Below, piece by piece: positions 1 to 7,446 of a DNA stretch of 38,872 nt. Source of the DNA: Acrocarpospora phusangensis (GTDB lineage Bacteria > Actinomycetota > Actinomycetes > Streptosporangiales > Streptosporangiaceae); assembly GCF_016862995.1 (NCBI RefSeq), contig NZ_BOOA01000077.1, positions 1 to 38,872 of the forward strand, written 5' to 3'. A program made the position numbers and the translations under genes. The first letter of the stretch is position 1. Every line of letters begins with the position of its first letter. The notes below the pieces were generated by a model that saw only the letters and a program-made list of their open reading frames with translations, ran no database searches and was not told the DNA's origin.

Positions 1-103
1 CCGTCTTGGCCTCCTTGGCGAGGGCGTCCCTGGCGGCGGTGAACTCGGCGGGAGGCAGCGCGTAGAGGGTTTCCGCGGCATCGTTGAGATCCACGTCCGA
101 CAT
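1..103 (-). CDS. Hypothetical protein, N-terminal fragment (gene runs off left edge)
   Basis: The frame opens at the ATG at 103 and stays open to the window edge, giving about 34 residues that begin MSDVDLNDAAETLYALPPAE and continue with an FTAARDALAKEAK-like stretch. The LPPAEFTAARD pattern resembles a family of short helical actinobacterial proteins of unknown function, but I recognise it only by general look. It is divergent from the gene at 141 with 37 bp between the two start codons, so both promoters must overlap. No clear Shine-Dalgarno is visible. The rest of the protein is outside the window, so no function can be given. Confidence 0.55.
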   Translation of the reverse strand, partial: MSDVDLNDAAETLYALPPAEFTAARDALAKEAKT

Positions 104-140
104 ATACCCAGTCGCGATATATCTCTGGCAGATTGTTGGT

Positions 141-500
141 ATGGCGGATCCTTCCTTCCCGCGCGACGATCTGCGCGCGACCATCGCGGCGCGGCGCGAT
201 CTCGGACCCGAGTACGAGGCGGCGCTGACCGAGTCCTTCCTCAACCGGATCGAGGCCACCATCGCGGCCCAGGTCGCGGCCGAGGCGTCCCGGCGCCTGC
301 CCAACCCCAAGGAACGCGCCCGCGAGGACCGCGCGGAGGGCGGGCGCGCCCTCGGCCTGGCGCTCGGCTCGCTCGGCATCGCCATCCCGCTCACCGGAGC
401 CGCCGCCGTGGGCGCGGGCCTGCCCGGGATCATCACCGCCTGGACCGGCATCGTCCTGGTCAACTTCGCGTACGCGCTGGGGCGTCGCCGCAACCGCTGA
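141..500 (+). CDS. Small membrane protein of unknown function
   Basis: This 119-residue protein starts at ATG 141; the upstream in-frame ATG at 84 would add an unlikely leader overlapping the divergent gene. Residues about 1-65 are charged and helical (MADPSFPRDDLRATIAARRD, then LGPEYEAAL). A Gly/Ala-rich hydrophobic stretch follows at about 75-110, long enough for one or two membrane passes, and the protein ends in GRRRNR. The pattern of an RRDLGPEYE-type helix followed by a membrane hairpin recurs in actinobacterial proteins annotated only as integral membrane proteins. It lies 26 bp before the acetyltransferase gene on the same strand and may be co-transcribed with it. Function unknown. 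Confidence 0.7.
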   Translation: MADPSFPRDDLRATIAARRDLGPEYEAALTESFLNRIEATIAAQVAAEASRRLPNPKERAREDRAEGGRALGLALGSLGIAIPLTGAAAVGAGLPGIITAWTGIVLVNFAYALGRRRNR

Positions 501-526
501 GTCTGTGGTTGGCTCGGAGGATGACC

Positions 527-1018
527 GTGCTCAAAGGCACCAGGCTGGTCCTTCGGCCCATTTCCGGCGACGACGCCTCCTGGCTGCTCGCGCACTGGAA
601 CCGGCCGGAGGTCCGGCGGTTCCTCTTCGACGACGAGGCGGTCTCCGCGACGCTGGTCACCGAGATCGTCGAGGACAGCGCCGAGGACTTCGACCGGTAC
701 GGGTACGGGCTCTGGCTCCTGCTGGAGGAGGACGAGCCGGTCGGGGTCTGCGGGTTGCGGGCAACCGACGACGGGCAGGCCGAGCTCCTTTACAGTGTAG
801 ATCCGCCGCATTGGGGGCGAGGGCTGGCGACCGAGTCGGCGCGGGCCGTACTCGACCATGTCGGGCCGATCACGGTGATCGCGGAGACCGACGCGGGGAA
901 TCACGCCTCCGAGCGGGTGACCGCGGCCCTGGGCATGTCCCTCGAAGGGGAACGGCCCGGGCCGAACGGGATTCTCAAACGGTTCGTCCTGCCCGGGGAG
1001 GGCGAATCTGGCGCATAG
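527..1018 (+). CDS. GNAT-family N-acetyltransferase (RimJ/RimL-like)
   Basis: This 163-residue protein has the layout of the RimJ/RimL-like branch of GNAT acetyltransferases, which move acetyl from acetyl-CoA to an amine. It starts LKGTRLVLRPIS (beta1), has a GVCGLR strand, then the HWGRGLATESARAV segment that fits the acetyl-CoA pyrophosphate-binding motif A (R-G-x-A at about residues 98-104), and ends with a N-H-A-S-E-R-V helix. I chose GTG 527 because GGAGG at 516-520 sits 6 nt before it; ATG 521 would touch that site and TTG 509 would precede it. The substrate cannot be told from sequence. The neighbouring genes do not suggest one. Confidence 0.85.
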   Translation: MLKGTRLVLRPISGDDASWLLAHWNRPEVRRFLFDDEAVSATLVTEIVEDSAEDFDRYGYGLWLLLEEDEPVGVCGLRATDDGQAELLYSVDPPHWGRGLATESARAVLDHVGPITVIAETDAGNHASERVTAALGMSLEGERPGPNGILKRFVLPGEGESGA

Positions 1019-1054
1019 TGGAGACGCGTCTTCTTATGCGGACGGAGGTCCCCC

Positions 1055-1693
1055 GTGTTCGAGCGCTTCACCGACCGGTCCCGGCGCGTCGTGGTCCTGG
1101 CTCAGGAGGAAGCCCGGCTGCTCAACCACAACTACATCGGCACCGAGCACATCCTGCTCGGCCTCGTACGCGAGGAGGAGGGCGTGGCCGCGCAGGCGCT
1201 GCGGGACTGCGGCATCGACCTCGCGGGTCTCCGGGACAAGGTCCAGGAGACCATCGGCGTGGGCAAGAACCAGCCGATGGGGCACATCCCCTTCACACCC
1301 CGGGCCAAGAAAGTGCTGGAACTGTCCCTGCGTGAGGCGCTACACCTCAACCACAACTACATCGGCACCGAGCACATCCTGCTCGGCCTGATCCGGGAGG
1401 GCGAGGGAGTCGCCGCCACCGTCCTCCACGAACAGGGCGCCTTCCTGCACCAGGTCCGCGAACGCATCATCGACATCCTCGGCGTCACCGCCCCCGAACG
1501 CCCCGACGAGCCCCACCCCACGACCTTCGACGCCGTCGCGGCCGCGGTCAACCGCCGCATGACCGCCCAATACCCCCTCCTCCTGCGCATCCAGGCCAGC
1601 CTCGACGCCATCAACCGCCGCCTGGACGCCATGGGCGCCCCCCCAGACCCCGGCCGCCCCCTCAAAGACCCCCCCGAAGAAGAAGCCAGCTGA
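1055..1693 (+). CDS. Stand-alone Clp N-terminal-domain protein (ClpC N-domain-like)
   Basis: The 212-residue protein starts at GTG 1055 with GGAGG 6 nt upstream. It opens MFERFTDRSRRVVVLAQEEA, nearly the same as the N terminus of actinobacterial ClpC, and contains the two expected repeats, each with an LNHNYIGTEHILLGL core (about residues 22-36 and 98-112). After residue 150 there is no AAA+ module: no Walker A or B is present, only a helical segment and a Pro/Glu-rich acidic tail. Full ClpC is about 840 residues. In ClpC the N domain docks adaptors and phospho-arginine substrates, so a free copy could compete for or carry ClpC clients; that role is inference. Gene context gives no further clue. 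Confidence 0.9.
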   Translation: MFERFTDRSRRVVVLAQEEARLLNHNYIGTEHILLGLVREEEGVAAQALRDCGIDLAGLRDKVQETIGVGKNQPMGHIPFTPRAKKVLELSLREALHLNHNYIGTEHILLGLIREGEGVAATVLHEQGAFLHQVRERIIDILGVTAPERPDEPHPTTFDAVAAAVNRRMTAQYPLLLRIQASLDAINRRLDAMGAPPDPGRPLKDPPEEEAS

Positions 1694-1720
1694 TCGTGGC
1701 TTCCACCCTTTCCGAACTCG

Positions 1721-1899
1721 TCGCTCCTCGCCGTTATCCGGCGCCGACGACGTAGCTGCCCAGTTCGCGCCGCACCGGCGCCAATCGCGACCGGTCTCGC
1801 TCTTTCAAAGCCTCTGACAGGCTGAGCCAGCTGATCTCAGCGCCGGTGCGGCGAGTAGTGTCACCTGCGTTAACGGCGCCGGATAACGACGAGAAGCGG
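1721..1899. repeat. Long nested inverted repeat (about 180 bp) between two genes
   Basis: The outer arms at about 1721-1745 and 1875-1899 are complementary at nearly all of 25 positions, with a 14-bp perfect core (1732-1745 with 1875-1888). Inside them a second pair, 1768-1781 with 1840-1853, is a perfect 14-bp inverted repeat, and a third small hairpin (GCTGAG at 1821 with CTCAGC at 1836) lies at the centre. No ORF on either strand fits it. It could be a MITE-like insertion, a structured RNA, or a large two-way terminator between the Clp-N gene and the convergent gene ending at 1926. No target-site duplication could be fixed by eye. Confidence 0.7.
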
Positions 1900-1925
1900 G
1901 GACTTTGGGTCATTCGTTTGGCGCT

Positions 1926-2201
1926 CTACGGCCTGGTTTTCTCGGGTGTGGAGCGTAGTTCGTTCTCGAGGTCTTCGACGATGCGGCGGGTGAGCGCGCG
2001 CAGGCGGGTTCTGCGTCCGGCGAGTTCGCCGGTGAAGTCGCGCGCTGCCGGGCCGACCCAGACCGCTTTGCCGGTGAATGCCGCATGTGCCGGGTCCAGG
2101 GCCGCTTCCAGGCGTGCCGCGTGCGCGCGCACCTGCGCGAGTGCGCGCTGCAATTCCTCCCTGCGGGGATTGGGTGCCATATCCTGCGGTTCGGGGGCCA
2201 T
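1926..2201 (-). CDS. Small WXG100-like helical protein
   Basis: The protein is 91 residues and almost entirely helical: a heptad-rich first helix (LQRALAQVRAHAARLEAAL), a middle FTGKAVWVGPAARDF segment with a central W and G, and a second long amphipathic helix rich in Arg/Glu. A helix-turn-helix hairpin of about 90-100 residues with a W-x-G turn is the plan of WXG100 (ESX) substrates; here the turn reads W-V-G. The start at 2201 has AGGGGA about 6 nt upstream; a second Met at 2180 is possible. It lies on the same strand as the large helical protein at 2751-4772, with an exported-protein gene on the other strand between them. No ESX secretion ATPase is in the window. Confidence 0.7.
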   Translation of the reverse strand: MAPEPQDMAPNPRREELQRALAQVRAHAARLEAALDPAHAAFTGKAVWVGPAARDFTGELAGRRTRLRALTRRIVEDLENELRSTPEKTRP

Positions 2202-2293
2202 ACCTTTCCCCTATCTCCTCGGAACGGCTTGCGCGCTCTCCCGGACGATATGAGATCGTGCGCTCAGACGGCCAGCTCTTCGGAGGATATCCA

Positions 2294-2764
2294 ATGCCCC
2301 GTTCCAACCGGAGCCTTCTCGTACGGCTCGGCGCGACGCTCCTGGCGGCCGTCCTGGTCGCGGGGGTCGCCCTGGCCGTGGTCGACCGCCGCGAGACGGA
2401 ACCGACCGCGGCCGAGGCGGGGGAAACCCTCAAAACGCATATCCTCACACTGCTCAACGAGGTGTTCGCCCAGAACATCCAGATCACCGACGCCGGCGGC
2501 AAAGACATCCCCTGCCCCGACGACAGGGTCAAACGCACCTTCGCCGCGACCGGACTGGACAGTGCAGAACAGACCCAGCCCCGGACGCTCAATCTCCAGA
2601 TGCTCAGCGCCCTGAACGAGTTCGCCGACTACGAAATGACCGGTCCGGGCGATCAGCAGTTCAGCGTCGTCAGCGAAAACACGAAAACGTCGCTACATCT
2701 GAACTCTTCCGAAAACGGGCGATACGCCGTCAGCGGCGAGACCGACTGCCTCAATCCGTCGTGA
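2294..2764 (+). CDS. Membrane-anchored or secreted protein of unknown function
   Basis: The 156-residue protein starts at ATG 2294 with GGAGGA 6 nt upstream. Residues 1-30 form an N-terminal export signal: a basic MPRSNRSLLVR start, a hydrophobic stretch through about residue 28, then DRRE. There is no lipobox Cys at the end of the hydrophobic part, so a signal anchor or cleaved peptide is more likely than a lipoprotein. The mature part is polar with two Cys (near IPCPDD and ETDCLN) that could form a disulfide outside the cell. I do not recognise the family. Its last 14 bp overlap the 3' end of the convergent large WXG-like gene. Confidence 0.75.
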   Translation: MPRSNRSLLVRLGATLLAAVLVAGVALAVVDRRETEPTAAEAGETLKTHILTLLNEVFAQNIQITDAGGKDIPCPDDRVKRTFAATGLDSAEQTQPRTLNLQMLSALNEFADYEMTGPGDQQFSVVSENTKTSLHLNSSENGRYAVSGETDCLNPS

Positions 2765-4772
2765 GCTTGTCCGTATAGAGGCGAGCCCGCTGAAAAGCAG
2801 GGTTCTTCGCTCCGTCGAAGTTTCTCGCCTGGCGAAGGCTCAACTGCCCGAAAGCGAACTCGTCTCCCTTGCCCATGCCGTTGTCGATGAACCACTGGTC
2901 GAGAACCTTCAAACCCGACTGCCCCCGCTCGACGATCTCGGTGAAGGGCCTCACTCCCCCATCCGAGCCGGCGAGGAATCCCGTCGGCGGCACCACCGGG
3001 GCGAACCCCTGTTCGCCGAGCACCTGCGCAGCCATGTACTGGCGAGCGAGGGTTTCCGCCCCATCCAGCTTCTCCAGGTCTTCGACCTGCACCTTCGGAT
3101 CCCGGCCGTAGGTGTAGTAGGCGGAGACTCCGGCAGAGAGCGCGCTCCACGTCCTGGGGATGGCGGTGACGGGATGAACCAGCCCGGCGACCGCCAGAGC
3201 GAGCCCCGACAGGAAGCTCTCCGCCTTCTCGGCGCTATCGACGTCATCGTCCTCGGGCTTCAGCACCCGAACCGCGGCGGCCAGCTCGAAGCCGCGTACG
3301 TTGCCCATCGCCGAGAACAAGTTGTCCAGCGGGACGGGATCCTCGCTGCTACGAGCGAGTTGAGAGGCACGCGGAAGGAAGCGGTGAAGAAGCGCGTCCA
3401 TTCCCACGTCGAAGGGCTGGCGGGTCACCGGGGTCGCGGCGAACGTGGTCATGAAGCGGAAAGTGTCTTCGGGGCTCAGCCGGAAGGCGCCGCGCAGCCC
3501 CGGGGGCGGCGTCCACTCGAACAGGCCGGGCGTAACCTGCATGGCGCTGTCTTTGGTCATGTCCGCGTCGCCCAGGTTCGCACCCAATGTGATCTCCGTG
3601 GCGTACGAACCCGCGATCTCCGCCATATGGATTCGGGTGGCGTCGTTCAGGCGCCACTCGTCCGCTGAGGTCATCACGGTGTAGGCGAAGAACGCCGCCT
3701 CCTGGGTGTGCTTGCCGTCCTGCTCGTCGTAGGTGCCGGAGGCTGCCGCCAGGAGCCTCCCGAAGGCGTCTGATGTCTCTCGTTGCCCCTTGGCCCGATC
3801 GTTGAGTCCTTGAAGGAACTCGGCTAGTTCGGGGCGGTCGTCCCACTTTTCGGGGAACAGGGGAAGCCGGCCGAAGGGCAGGTCGAGGGTTGGCGGGGCT
3901 GGGCGGGGGCTGAGCCGGGCCGCGCGGCCGATCGCCAGGCGGGCCGCGCCGGGGTTGTTGCCCAGGGCGTTGAGAAGATTGGCCAGGGTCAGCACGCCGA
4001 CGCCGCTGTCAGGGCTCAGTGCGGGTGTGACGAGGTCGGCCAGCCATACGTCCGGGTAGTTGCCCTGGCTCACCAGGGTGGCGAGGGCTTCCGTGTTCTC
4101 GGCGTCTTTCGATTCCTCCACGGCCTTCAGGGCGTTGGCGAACCCGGGAACATCCTGCCCGCCGCCGACGGCCGTGGCGAAAGCCGTACTGGCCGTGAGG
4201 CGGGCGGCTGCGCGGTCCTCCTCGGGGAGACGCCAGAGGTCGGAGATGACGCGGCGGATTCCGGCCGGGCCGATGGCCGCGAAGAAGGCGGCGGTGAAGA
4301 CCGCGTCGTGCTGGTGTTCGGCCAGGTCGGCGAAGACCGCCGCGATCCGGTCCGACGCGTACGGCCCGATCAGCCGGAACTCGTCCGGATCGACGTCCGA
4401 GAACCGCCGACCCAGCTCGGTCCCCCGGCGGCGCGCTTCGGCGGGAGCGAGCGTCGTCTCCCGATACGGCCGCAGCCCCGTACCGAAACTGCCCAGGGCA
4501 GAGGGCACAGGGGCGGTGATGGCCGCGACTCGTTGCCGGAGCCGGGGCACCTGTTGCTCGGCCCAGCCGCCGATCTCCCGGATGGGCGCGAGCCCCGCCG
4601 CCGGAAGGTCCACGGCGGCCAGCTCCCGCCGGATGTTCTCGGCGTGTTCGGCGATGACCTGACCCGCCCGCTCCATCTCGCCGATGAACGCGTTCATCAG
4701 CCCCGCGTCGATCCCGGCGAACTCCGGCGCGAACGGCCCGGTCCCCGGTGGTACAGAGGATCTCTCCGCCAT
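2751..4772 (-). CDS. Large helical WXG100-associated protein of unknown function
   Basis: About 673 residues. The first 100 residues are a long helical hairpin (IDAGLMNAFIGEMERAGQVI, later IREIGGWAEQQVPRLRQRV) as in proteins that carry a WXG100/PPE-like module. The rest is helical, with the pieces VISDLWRLPEEDRAAAR, VLTLANLLNALGNNPGAAR and FFAYTVMTSADEWRLNDATR, and a Gly/Ala hydrophobic stretch near residue 550 (FLSGLALAVAGLVHPVTAI). No catalytic motif was found. Large proteins of this style sit beside small WXG-like genes in Streptosporangiales-type genomes and are usually annotated as hypothetical. I prefer ATG 4772 (GGAGG just upstream); ATGs at 4781 and 4784 are alternatives. It follows the ACT-GNAT gene by 59 bp and overlaps the convergent gene by 14 bp. 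Confidence 0.75.
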   Translation of the reverse strand: MAERSSVPPGTGPFAPEFAGIDAGLMNAFIGEMERAGQVIAEHAENIRRELAAVDLPAAGLAPIREIGGWAEQQVPRLRQRVAAITAPVPSALGSFGTGLRPYRETTLAPAEARRRGTELGRRFSDVDPDEFRLIGPYASDRIAAVFADLAEHQHDAVFTAAFFAAIGPAGIRRVISDLWRLPEEDRAAARLTASTAFATAVGGGQDVPGFANALKAVEESKDAENTEALATLVSQGNYPDVWLADLVTPALSPDSGVGVLTLANLLNALGNNPGAARLAIGRAARLSPRPAPPTLDLPFGRLPLFPEKWDDRPELAEFLQGLNDRAKGQRETSDAFGRLLAAASGTYDEQDGKHTQEAAFFAYTVMTSADEWRLNDATRIHMAEIAGSYATEITLGANLGDADMTKDSAMQVTPGLFEWTPPPGLRGAFRLSPEDTFRFMTTFAATPVTRQPFDVGMDALLHRFLPRASQLARSSEDPVPLDNLFSAMGNVRGFELAAAVRVLKPEDDDVDSAEKAESFLSGLALAVAGLVHPVTAIPRTWSALSAGVSAYYTYGRDPKVQVEDLEKLDGAETLARQYMAAQVLGEQGFAPVVPPTGFLAGSDGGVRPFTEIVERGQSGLKVLDQWFIDNGMGKGDEFAFGQLSLRQARNFDGAKNPAFQRARLYTDKLTTD

Positions 4773-4831
4773 GCCCTCCATCATCGGGGACGGACGCACC
4801 TCCGCGAGGTTCAGCGCCACATCGGCAGGCG

Positions 4832-5863
4832 TTACAGGGTCGGGGCCGCCGCGAGCACGCCCACCGCGATGCGGGCTTCGAGGACGCCCGGGTCCTCGGT
4901 GTAGTTGAGTGTGGCGCCCAGCGACAGGAGCAGACGGCGCATCCGGGTGTTGTCGGACAGCAGGGTGGCGCGCACTTCGGCGAACCCGAGGTCGCGGGCC
5001 TCGGTGAGGAGGGCGCGGGCCAGGGCGGTGCCGAGGCCGCGGCCCTGCCAGCGGTCCTCGATGAGGAGGGCGAACTCGGCGATGCCCGGGTCGGGCGTGA
5101 AAATCAGGGAGGCGAGCGCGACGAACTGGCCGTCGCGGCCGGCCACCAGGGTGTGGCCGCGCTTGCGGTCGCAGAGGCGATCGAAGACGCGCGGCGCGAG
5201 CGTCGGCATCGCGGTGAAGTAGCGGAAGCGCCGCGCCTCGGGCGAGCACCGTTCGTGCAGGTCGCGTACGGCTTCGCGGTGCAGCGGGTCGAGCGGCTTG
5301 ACCTGCACCTCGGCCCCGTCGGGCAGCCGGATGGAACGGTCGCCGGAGGCCTGGTCGGCGGGCGGCTGGGCGAGCCGGACGAGCGCGGCGGCGCGGGCGG
5401 CTTCGGTGAGGGTGAACGGCAGCCCGGCCCGGCGCAGCCGGATCGAGCGGCGGGACGCGACGGGCACGGTCAGCAGGGTCGGGTCCGGCATGCCGGAGAC
5501 GTCCGAGCCGAAGACCCAGCGGGCGTCGTCGGCGCGCAGCAGCTCGCGGAGGATCTCCGGGAGGCGCCAGGGCGTCGCGCGCAGCCGGGACGCGAGGAGC
5601 AGGACGCGGGTGGGTTCGTCGGTGAGCTCGTGCGCGCTGGCGGGCAGGACGAGCACGCGCCGCCCGCCGGCCTCCTCCAGCGCGGCCCGTACGTCCTCCG
5701 GCGAGGCGGGGATGTCGGCGACGAACTCGTCGACCGTGCCGTCGGTGTCCGGTTGCACGGACAGCCCGAGGATGTTGCCGCCCTTCTCGGCCAGCGCCGA
5801 GGCGAGGGAGGCCAGCCGGCCCGGACGTTCGTCCACCGTCGTACGAATGCGCAAGAACCCCAT
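4832..5863 (-). CDS. ACT-GNAT fusion protein (amino-acid-responsive acetyltransferase)
   Basis: The 343-residue protein joins an N-terminal ACT domain (about residues 1-75: FLRIRTTVDERPGRLASLAS, GGNILGLSV), a central linker domain, and a C-terminal GNAT domain (about 190-330) with the acetyl-CoA motif DRWQGRGLGTALARALL and a later SDNTRMRRLLLSLGA helix. ACT domains bind amino acids. ACT-GNAT fusions are known in actinomycetes as protein lysine acetyltransferases whose activity is tuned by a free amino acid, and acetyl-CoA synthetase is a studied substrate. This gene fits that architecture; ligand and target are unknown. ATG 5863 has GGAG about 4 nt upstream. It probably has its own promoter in the divergent region to 6052. 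Confidence 0.85.
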   Translation of the reverse strand: MGFLRIRTTVDERPGRLASLASALAEKGGNILGLSVQPDTDGTVDEFVADIPASPEDVRAALEEAGGRRVLVLPASAHELTDEPTRVLLLASRLRATPWRLPEILRELLRADDARWVFGSDVSGMPDPTLLTVPVASRRSIRLRRAGLPFTLTEAARAAALVRLAQPPADQASGDRSIRLPDGAEVQVKPLDPLHREAVRDLHERCSPEARRFRYFTAMPTLAPRVFDRLCDRKRGHTLVAGRDGQFVALASLIFTPDPGIAEFALLIEDRWQGRGLGTALARALLTEARDLGFAEVRATLLSDNTRMRRLLLSLGATLNYTEDPGVLEARIAVGVLAAAPTL

Positions 5864-5919
5864 GAACTCCGCTCCTTCCAGTACGGACCAGACTGCCGGA
5901 CAACTGTTACACGATTGCT

Positions 5920-5933
5920 ACACAAGGGTGTGT
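5920..5933. promoter_or_regulatory. Small palindrome in the divergent region upstream of the ACT-GNAT gene
   Basis: ACACA-AGGG-TGTGT is a perfect 5-bp inverted repeat. A further copy of the TTACAC/CTACAC half-site is just to its left (5907-5922). It lies 57 bp before the ACT-GNAT start, in the 189-bp region shared with the divergent FAD oxidoreductase gene, which is where a repressor site would be expected. No convincing -35/-10 pair could be fixed for either gene. Weak evidence. Confidence 0.3.
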
Positions 5934-6052
5934 CAGTCGTTTCTTTACCGAAAAGTCCTTACAAAGCTTCGCTTCTCGCGGTGGCACGCGGGATCGGCCG
6001 CGACTTCCGTCGCCAGATGACGAGACTATGACGGATATAGCAGGATGAACGC

Positions 6053-7444
6053 ATGAACGCTCCGCTCGCTCCGGGTTTCGTCAACGGGGACGTGTCCTTC
6101 TGGTATCGCTCGCTCGGCGTGCCTTCACCCGCCGAACCCCTGGCCGGGGACGTCCAGGCGGATGTGGCCGTCGTCGGAGCGGGATACACCGGGCTGTGGA
6201 CCGCGTACTACCTGAAGAAGGCCGATCCCGGGCTGCGGATCGCCGTCCTGGAGAAGGAGTTCGCCGGTTTCGGCGCGTCCGGCCGCAACGGCGGCTGGCT
6301 GGCCGGCCTGCTCCCCGGCTCCGCCGCCCGGTACGCGAAACGGCACGGCAGGGACAGCGCGATCAGGTTCCAGCGCGAGATGTTCGCCGCCGTGGACGAG
6401 GTGATCAAGGTCGCCGCCGACGAGGCGATCGACGCCGACGTGGTCAAGGGCGGCCTGTTCAACGTGGCCCGCACCCCCGCCCAGGCCGCCCGGCTGCGCG
6501 CCGAGATCGCCGGCCAGCGCGCCTGGGGCTGGACGAGCGACGACGTGGACCTGCTCAGCCCGCACGAGACCGCCACGAGGATCAGGGTCGAGGGCGCCCT
6601 CGCCGCCTCCTGGAGCCCCCACTGCGCCCGGATCCAGCCGGCGAAACTGGCCAGAGGCCTGGCCCAGGCCGTACGGGATCTGGGTGTGACGATCTACGAG
6701 GGCACGCCGGTCACCGAGATCGGCCCCGGCCGGGCGGTCACGCCGGGCGGGACCGTCCGCGCCGAGCTGGTGCTGCGCTGCACCGAGGGCTTCACCGCCG
6801 CCGTGCCGGGACACCACCGCGACTGGCTCCCGATGAACAGCTCGATGATCGTCACCGAGCCCCTGGCGAACTGGGACGAGATCGGCTGGGACGGCCGCGA
6901 GCTCCTCGGCGACATGGCCCACTACTACATGTACGCCCAGCGCACCGCCGACGACCGCATCGCCTTCGGCGGCCGCGGCCGCCCCTACCTGTACGCCTCC
7001 CGCCTCGACGACCGCGGCCACACCCACGACTGGACCGTGGACGCCCTCTGGCGCCTCCTCACCGGCTTCTTCCCCGCCCTGCGGGAAACCAGGGTGGAAC
7101 ACGCCTGGTCGGGCGTCCTGGGCGTGCCCCGCGACTGGTGCGCCACCGTCGGCCTGGACCGGCGCGGCGGCCTCGGCTGGGCGGGCGGCTACACCGGCCA
7201 CGGCGTCGCCGCCGCCAACCTGGCCGGGCGCACCCTCGCCGACCTGTCCCTCGGCCGCGAGACCGGCCTCACCAGCCTGCCCTGGGTCGGCAGGCGGGTC
7301 CGCCGCTGGGAACCGGAGCCCCTGCGCTGGCTGGGCGTGCACTCGATGTACCGTCTCTACCGGCTCGCCGACGCCCGGGAGGCCGGCGGCATGCCGCGCA
7401 CCTCCGTCCTCGCCCGTATCGCCGACATGATCACAGGACACTGA
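6053..7444 (+). CDS. FAD-dependent oxidoreductase, DAO family (PuuB-like amine oxidase)
   Basis: The 463-residue protein has an N-terminal Rossmann dinucleotide fold (VAVVGAGYTGLWTAYYL, about residues 38-54, with E at the end of the second strand in VLEKEF) and the GFGASGRNGGWLAG loop typical of gamma-glutamylputrescine oxidoreductase-like and glycine/sarcosine-oxidase-like DAO flavoenzymes. The C-terminal GLGWAGGYTGHGVAAANLAG is the second FAD-contact motif. Such enzymes oxidise a secondary or primary amine, with O2 as electron acceptor in many members. It is 2 nt before the amidohydrolase gene, so the two form an operon, perhaps for uptake and breakdown of one nitrogen compound. The exact substrate is unknown. 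Confidence 0.85.
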   Translation: MNAPLAPGFVNGDVSFWYRSLGVPSPAEPLAGDVQADVAVVGAGYTGLWTAYYLKKADPGLRIAVLEKEFAGFGASGRNGGWLAGLLPGSAARYAKRHGRDSAIRFQREMFAAVDEVIKVAADEAIDADVVKGGLFNVARTPAQAARLRAEIAGQRAWGWTSDDVDLLSPHETATRIRVEGALAASWSPHCARIQPAKLARGLAQAVRDLGVTIYEGTPVTEIGPGRAVTPGGTVRAELVLRCTEGFTAAVPGHHRDWLPMNSSMIVTEPLANWDEIGWDGRELLGDMAHYYMYAQRTADDRIAFGGRGRPYLYASRLDDRGHTHDWTVDALWRLLTGFFPALRETRVEHAWSGVLGVPRDWCATVGLDRRGGLGWAGGYTGHGVAAANLAGRTLADLSLGRETGLTSLPWVGRRVRRWEPEPLRWLGVHSMYRLYRLADAREAGGMPRTSVLARIADMITGH

Positions 7445-7446
7445 AT

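Noticed and set aside
4748-6031. Long plus-strand ORF (427 aa) opposite the ACT-GNAT and large helical genes
   Set aside because: Low-complexity R/G/A-rich translation produced by GC bias antisense to two clear genes.
6196-7446. Upstream extension of the amidohydrolase frame
   Set aside because: Arg/Pro-rich shadow of the FAD oxidoreductase; ATG 7447 directly follows that gene.
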